From Devosia marina (lineage in GTDB: Bacteria; Pseudomonadota; Alphaproteobacteria; Rhizobiales; Devosiaceae): a stretch of DNA of 64,000 nucleotides. Positions 60,876 to 64,000 of the stretch are shown piece after piece; the stretch's first letter is position 1, and each line of letters starts with the position of its first letter. The position numbers and the translations under genes are program-made. The notes beneath the pieces were generated by a model. The model was not told the origin of the DNA. It worked only from the letters and a program-made list of their open reading frames with translations, and did no database searches. The stretch spans positions 744,001 through 808,000 of the forward strand of contig NZ_WQRF01000001.1 of assembly GCF_009758415.1 (NCBI RefSeq). Reading direction: 5' to 3'.

Positions 60876-62018
60876 GTGAGAGTGCTGATCGCCATATTTG
60901 CCCTGCTCTCACTCGCCGGAGCAGCACTGGCCCAGGCCGAATTCGACACCAAGGCAAAATTCGCAGTCCTGATGGACTACGAGTCTGGCACGGTCATCTT
61001 CCAGAAGGACGCCGACGCGCCCCTTGAGCCGGCCTCCATGACCAAGCTGATGACTTTGGCTGTCGTGTTCAATGAGATCAGGGCAGGGAGGGTCAGCCTG
61101 GACGATGAGTTCTTCGTGTCCGAGAACGCCTGGCGCACGGGGGGTGCTGCCTCCGGCGGCTCGACAATGTTTGCCGAGCTCAATTCGCAGATTCGTGTCG
61201 AAGACCTTGTACGCTCCGTCATTATTCAATCTGGCAATGATGCCGCCATTGTCCTGGCAGAAGGCATTGCCGGTTCCGAGGCGACGTTTGCACTGATGAT
61301 GAATGAGCTGGCCAACGATCTTGGTCTCGAGGGCTCGAACTTTACCAATTCCACCGGGCTGCCCGACCCCAACGAGCGTTCCACGGCGCGCGATCTCGCC
61401 GAACTCGGCCGCTATCTGATCCGCGAATTTCCCGAATATTATCACTACTTTTCCGAGCCCTCGATGGAGTGGAACGGCATTAATCAGGCCAACCGCAATT
61501 CGCTCGTGGAAATGGGCATTGGCGTCGATGGCCTCAAGACCGGCCACACGGAAGCGGCTGGTTACGGATCGGTGACCTCGACGGATCAGGGCGACCGTCG
61601 CTTGATCGCCGTCGTCCATGGCCTCACCTCGATGCGCGAGCGCACTGAAGAGGCCAGGAAACTGCTCACCTGGGGCGCCCGCGCCTTTGAGCGCTTCAAC
61701 CCGTACGCCGAGGGCCAGATTGTCGCCTATGCTGACGTCTATGGCGGAGCTAAGCCTAACGTTGGTCTTGTCGGGCAGGGCGAAATCGCGCTCTACCTGC
61801 CGCGCGGTTCGCGCCAGTGCCTGTCGGCCACAGTCAATTATCAAGCCCCGCTTCTGCCGCCGGTGCGCCAGGGTGACCGGATCGCAGAACTGAGGGTCTT
61901 CTGCAACGGCCAACTCGTGCAGGCGGCACCTCTTTACGCCGCAGAGGACATCAGCCAGGGCGATCTGATCCGCCGCGCTACCGATGCGTTGAAGCAACTG
62001 GCATTGGGTTGGCTTTGA
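60876..62018 (+). CDS. dacA: D-alanyl-D-alanine carboxypeptidase (PBP5/6-like)
   Basis: A 380-residue low-molecular-mass penicillin-binding protein that removes the terminal D-alanine of peptidoglycan stem peptides. A signal peptide ends at ALAQA. The active site has S54-x-x-K57 (SMTK), S119-G-N121 and K221-T-G (KTGHTEAAGYG), followed by the PBP5 C-terminal beta domain and an amphipathic terminal helix (ATDALKQLALGWL) for membrane attachment. The GTG at 60876 is chosen because AAGGGA lies 8 nt before it and a signal peptide follows; the frame is open back to 60813. Confidence 0.93.
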   Translation: MRVLIAIFALLSLAGAALAQAEFDTKAKFAVLMDYESGTVIFQKDADAPLEPASMTKLMTLAVVFNEIRAGRVSLDDEFFVSENAWRTGGAASGGSTMFAELNSQIRVEDLVRSVIIQSGNDAAIVLAEGIAGSEATFALMMNELANDLGLEGSNFTNSTGLPDPNERSTARDLAELGRYLIREFPEYYHYFSEPSMEWNGINQANRNSLVEMGIGVDGLKTGHTEAAGYGSVTSTDQGDRRLIAVVHGLTSMRERTEEARKLLTWGARAFERFNPYAEGQIVAYADVYGGAKPNVGLVGQGEIALYLPRGSRQCLSATVNYQAPLLPPVRQGDRIAELRVFCNGQLVQAAPLYAAEDISQGDLIRRATDALKQLALGWL

Positions 62019-62047
62019 GCCGTGCCGCGTAGCGGCAAAATTGGTCC

Positions 62048-62186
62048 GGTGGACCCATTTTAGGCTGAAAGGCCATGAAAGCTGTGCTCGAATGGCGGGC
62101 AAAGCCGTGCCGGAGGCCTAATCTCCCTGGTGGGCGAACTTTAGGCTCAAAAGCTACTCGGCCTATGGTCGAATGGCGGGCAAAGC
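62048..62186. repeat. Imperfect tandem repeat, 81-bp period
   Basis: Two copies, 62048-62105 and 62129-62186, match at an offset of 81 nt: GGTGG at the start, TTTAGGCT (62059-62066 and 62140-62147) and an 18-nt identical end TCGAATGGCGGGCAAAGC (62088-62105 and 62169-62186). They fill most of the 236-nt gap between the carboxypeptidase and tmk genes. No function is evident. Confidence 0.75.
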
Positions 62187-62254
62187 TGGCTCCTCCCTTT
62201 TCCCGTGCGCGCAGGTGTCCTAAAAGAGACCCGGATCAAGGAATCAGCCTGCCC

Positions 62255-62941
62255 ATGCTTGAAGCGCCAAATCGACGCCCAGCTCGCTTCATCACCTTCG
62301 AAGGGGGCGAAGGGGTTGGCAAGTCGACTCAGGTTCGGCGTCTGCTCAACAATCTGGCCCATCATGCCATCGAGGCGGTGCGCACCCGCGAGCCCGGCGG
62401 CACCCCCAAGGCAGAAGCGATCCGCTCCTTCATCCTGCAGGGTCGCTCGGAGGCATGGGGCGCCGGTTCGGAAGCGGTGCTGTTTGCCGCGGCCCGGCTC
62501 GATCACGTCAACCAGCTCATCGCGCCCAATCTTGAAAAGGGCACCTGGGTCATTTCCGACCGCTTCTGCGATTCGACTCGGGCCTATCAGGGCCTGACAG
62601 GTGGCGTCGATGACAAGCTCATCGACGCGCTGGAAAATCTCGCCCTCGACGGTCACACCCCGGACCTGACCATAGTTCTCGACATGGACCCGGCCATCGC
62701 TTTCCGCCGCGTCGAGCAGCGCGCCGTCGAAGATGGCCTGCAATTGACGGGCGACCGGTTCGAGAAGGAGGAGCTGGATTGGCATCAGCGCCTGCGCGAA
62801 AATTTTCTCGACATCGCCCGCCGCAATGCCGACCGCTGCGTCGTGATCTCCGCCGAGCAGGACGAGGAAGCGCTCGAAGCCGCCATATGGGATGTCGTCA
62901 GCGCCCGCTTCCCCGAACTCCAGGGCAGACCGGTCTCGTGA
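62255..62941 (+). CDS. tmk: Thymidylate kinase
   Basis: A 228-residue P-loop kinase phosphorylating dTMP to dTDP. The P-loop is FEGGEGVGKSTQ (residues 15-26), followed by TREPGGTPKAEAIRSFIL, the DR motif in WVISDRFCDSTRAYQG and a LID region RVEQRAVEDGLQLTGDRFEKEE. The ATG at 62255 gives MLEAPNRRPARFITFEG; the frame is open upstream across the 81-bp repeats but that part is not family-like. The order dacA-tmk-holB-metG is typical of Hyphomicrobiales. Confidence 0.95.
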   Translation: MLEAPNRRPARFITFEGGEGVGKSTQVRRLLNNLAHHAIEAVRTREPGGTPKAEAIRSFILQGRSEAWGAGSEAVLFAAARLDHVNQLIAPNLEKGTWVISDRFCDSTRAYQGLTGGVDDKLIDALENLALDGHTPDLTIVLDMDPAIAFRRVEQRAVEDGLQLTGDRFEKEELDWHQRLRENFLDIARRNADRCVVISAEQDEEALEAAIWDVVSARFPELQGRPVS

Positions 62942-62960
62942 CACCTGAAGGACCAGCTGC

Positions 62961-63986
62961 GTGACCGATCCAACCGCGCTTCCCGACCTGCCGCTGCCCG
63001 AACAGCGTCAGGTGGCCATAGGACATGACGCGGCCCGAACGGCCGTCCTGACCCAATTGGCCGAGCACCGGCTCCCCGGCGCCATCATGCTGCAGGGCCC
63101 GCAGGGTATCGGCAAGGCCACATTGGCCTTTGAGCTGGCCACGGCCATTCTGACCGCGACTGGCGACGAAGACCCCAAGCGCGTGCGCGAACAGGTAGCG
63201 GCGCTGTCGCACCCCAATCTGGCGCTGCTCCGCCGCCGCCCCAAGGATGCCAAGGGCTATTATTCCGTCATTCGCGTCGAAGATATCCGCGAGCTGCGCG
63301 AAACTCTCCAGCACACCAGGGGCAGGTCAGGGCACCGCATCGCCATTCTCGATAGCATCGACGAGTGCAATCCCTCCGCGGCTAACGCGCTGCTCAAGAC
63401 GCTCGAAGAGCCGCCGTCCGACACGACATTCCTGCTCGTTTCGCACCGTCCCGGTCAGTTGCTGCCCACCATCCGCTCGCGTTGCCAGAACCTGGCCATG
63501 CGCGGTTTGACCGATGACATGGTCCGGGCCGTCGTCGCCAGCAGCCATCCCGGCCTGGATGCCGCGACGCTGGAGCGCGCCGTACAACTCGCGGGCGGTC
63601 GGCCACGCCGGGCTTTTGAAACCCTGGCCCTGGCCGAAAATTCGCCCGTCGGCGCATTGCTCGCCTGGTTGCAGGGCCCCGAGCGCATGCCCGTCGCGGC
63701 GCAGATCCAGCTTGCCGATGCTCTGGGCGCCGATGCGCAGGGGCCGGACATGTCCTTTGCCCGTGAAATTCTTAACGACTGGCTGGCCCATGAGATGCGG
63801 GAGGCCGCCATGCACCCCACGGGGCGTTCGCGGCTTGCCTCGGCCACCGAGCTATGGGAGAAGGCAGGCGCACTTCTGGGCGAAGCCGACAGCGTCAATC
63901 TCGACATGAAACAGACGCTGGCGGTCATCTTCGACGCCATCCGGAAGCATTGCGCCCTGTTTGCCAATCCTGCCGAGCCAGCATGA
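62961..63986 (+). CDS. holB: DNA polymerase III delta' subunit
   Basis: A 341-residue clamp-loader subunit of the AAA+ fold. LPGAIMLQGPQGIGKATLAFELA carries a Walker A-like loop, then VIRVEDIRELRETLQHTRGRSGHRIAILDSIDECNPSAANALLKTLEEPP with the sensor region and SRC motif TIRSRCQNLAMRGL. The zinc-binding cysteines of gamma/tau-type proteins are not seen, which fits delta'. It starts with a GTG and works with the dnaE product encoded earlier in the window. Confidence 0.93.
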   Translation: MTDPTALPDLPLPEQRQVAIGHDAARTAVLTQLAEHRLPGAIMLQGPQGIGKATLAFELATAILTATGDEDPKRVREQVAALSHPNLALLRRRPKDAKGYYSVIRVEDIRELRETLQHTRGRSGHRIAILDSIDECNPSAANALLKTLEEPPSDTTFLLVSHRPGQLLPTIRSRCQNLAMRGLTDDMVRAVVASSHPGLDAATLERAVQLAGGRPRRAFETLALAENSPVGALLAWLQGPERMPVAAQIQLADALGADAQGPDMSFAREILNDWLAHEMREAAMHPTGRSRLASATELWEKAGALLGEADSVNLDMKQTLAVIFDAIRKHCALFANPAEPA

Positions 63987-64000
63987 CCTCCAAGCCGTTT
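63983..64000 (+). CDS. metG: Start of next gene, probably methionyl-tRNA synthetase
   Basis: An ATG overlapping the holB stop (ATGA at 63983-63986) opens MTSKPF and runs off the window end. Six codons cannot identify a protein; the assignment rests on the common tmk-holB-metG order and on this N-terminus being typical of alphaproteobacterial MetG. Confidence 0.45.

Noticed and set aside
62075..62254. N-terminal extension of thymidylate kinase through the 81-bp repeats
   Set aside because: Tmk proteins begin a few residues before the FEGGEG loop; the extension has no family similarity and the open frame follows from the repeat length being divisible by three.

Overview
The window is a high-GC chromosomal segment of an alphaproteobacterium of the order Hyphomicrobiales. 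Gene order (rnj, a DUF1467 gene, proS, lolCD, dnaE; rpsB-tsf; pyrH-frr-uppS-cdsA-rseP-bamA-lpxD-fabZ-lpxA-lpxB; ppiD-trpEGDC-moaC-moeA-lexA; tpiA-secG-pyrG-eno), direct-repeat GTTC-N7-GTTC LexA boxes, and separate rather than fused trpE and trpG suggest Devosia or a near relative. That assignment is inference. Nearly all of it is core chromosome. I see no rRNA, tRNA, CRISPR array, prophage, insertion sequence or defence island.

Layout. 1-10991 (+): end of birA, RNase J, a small membrane protein, a YjbR-like gene (-), a probable small-RNA locus, proS, lolC, lolD, a 520-nt intergenic region with a strong hairpin and a 32-codon ORF, then dnaE. 11328-23387 (+): rpsB, tsf, pyrH, frr, then the isoprenoid/phospholipid, outer-membrane and lipid A genes uppS to lpxB; lpxI is missing from its usual place between lpxA and lpxB. 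23384-26273 (-): gltA and gltX, then comEC (+). 28460-34940: a galactose catabolic locus, with beta-galactosidase, lactonase, KDPGal aldolase and KDGal kinase in one operon (-) and an IlvD/Edd sugar-acid dehydratase divergent (+). 35010-43450 (-): lexA with two perfect SOS boxes, and a ppiD-trpE-trpG-trpD-trpC-moaC-moeA run joined by very short overlaps. 43574-50796: tpiA, secG, pyrG, a frameshifted GNAT acetyltransferase, small hypothetical genes, eno. 50914-55713: amn, two hypothetical genes, folD-DUF1643, and a CobW-like remnant. 55726-59493 (-): metH with a perfect 16-bp palindrome upstream. 59757-64000 (+): rlpA, a D,D-carboxypeptidase, tmk, holB and the first codons of the next gene.

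How the genes work together. The galactose locus is a nearly complete De Ley-Doudoroff route from beta-galactosides to pyruvate and glyceraldehyde-3-phosphate; only galactose dehydrogenase, transport and a regulator are not in view. pyrH to lpxB is an envelope-building operon (undecaprenyl carrier, CDP-diglyceride, BamA, lipid A). rlpA and the carboxypeptidase act on peptidoglycan. folD, metH and the CobW-like gene belong to one-carbon/B12 metabolism.

No new multi-gene system is evident. The best leads for something undescribed are in non-coding DNA: a compact multi-hairpin RNA locus with an unpaired anti-Shine-Dalgarno motif (3198-3305), an 18-bp hairpin (7120-7180), a 32-aa putative membrane peptide behind LexA-like sites (7364-7462), and the P-loop-less CobW-like protein beside metH.
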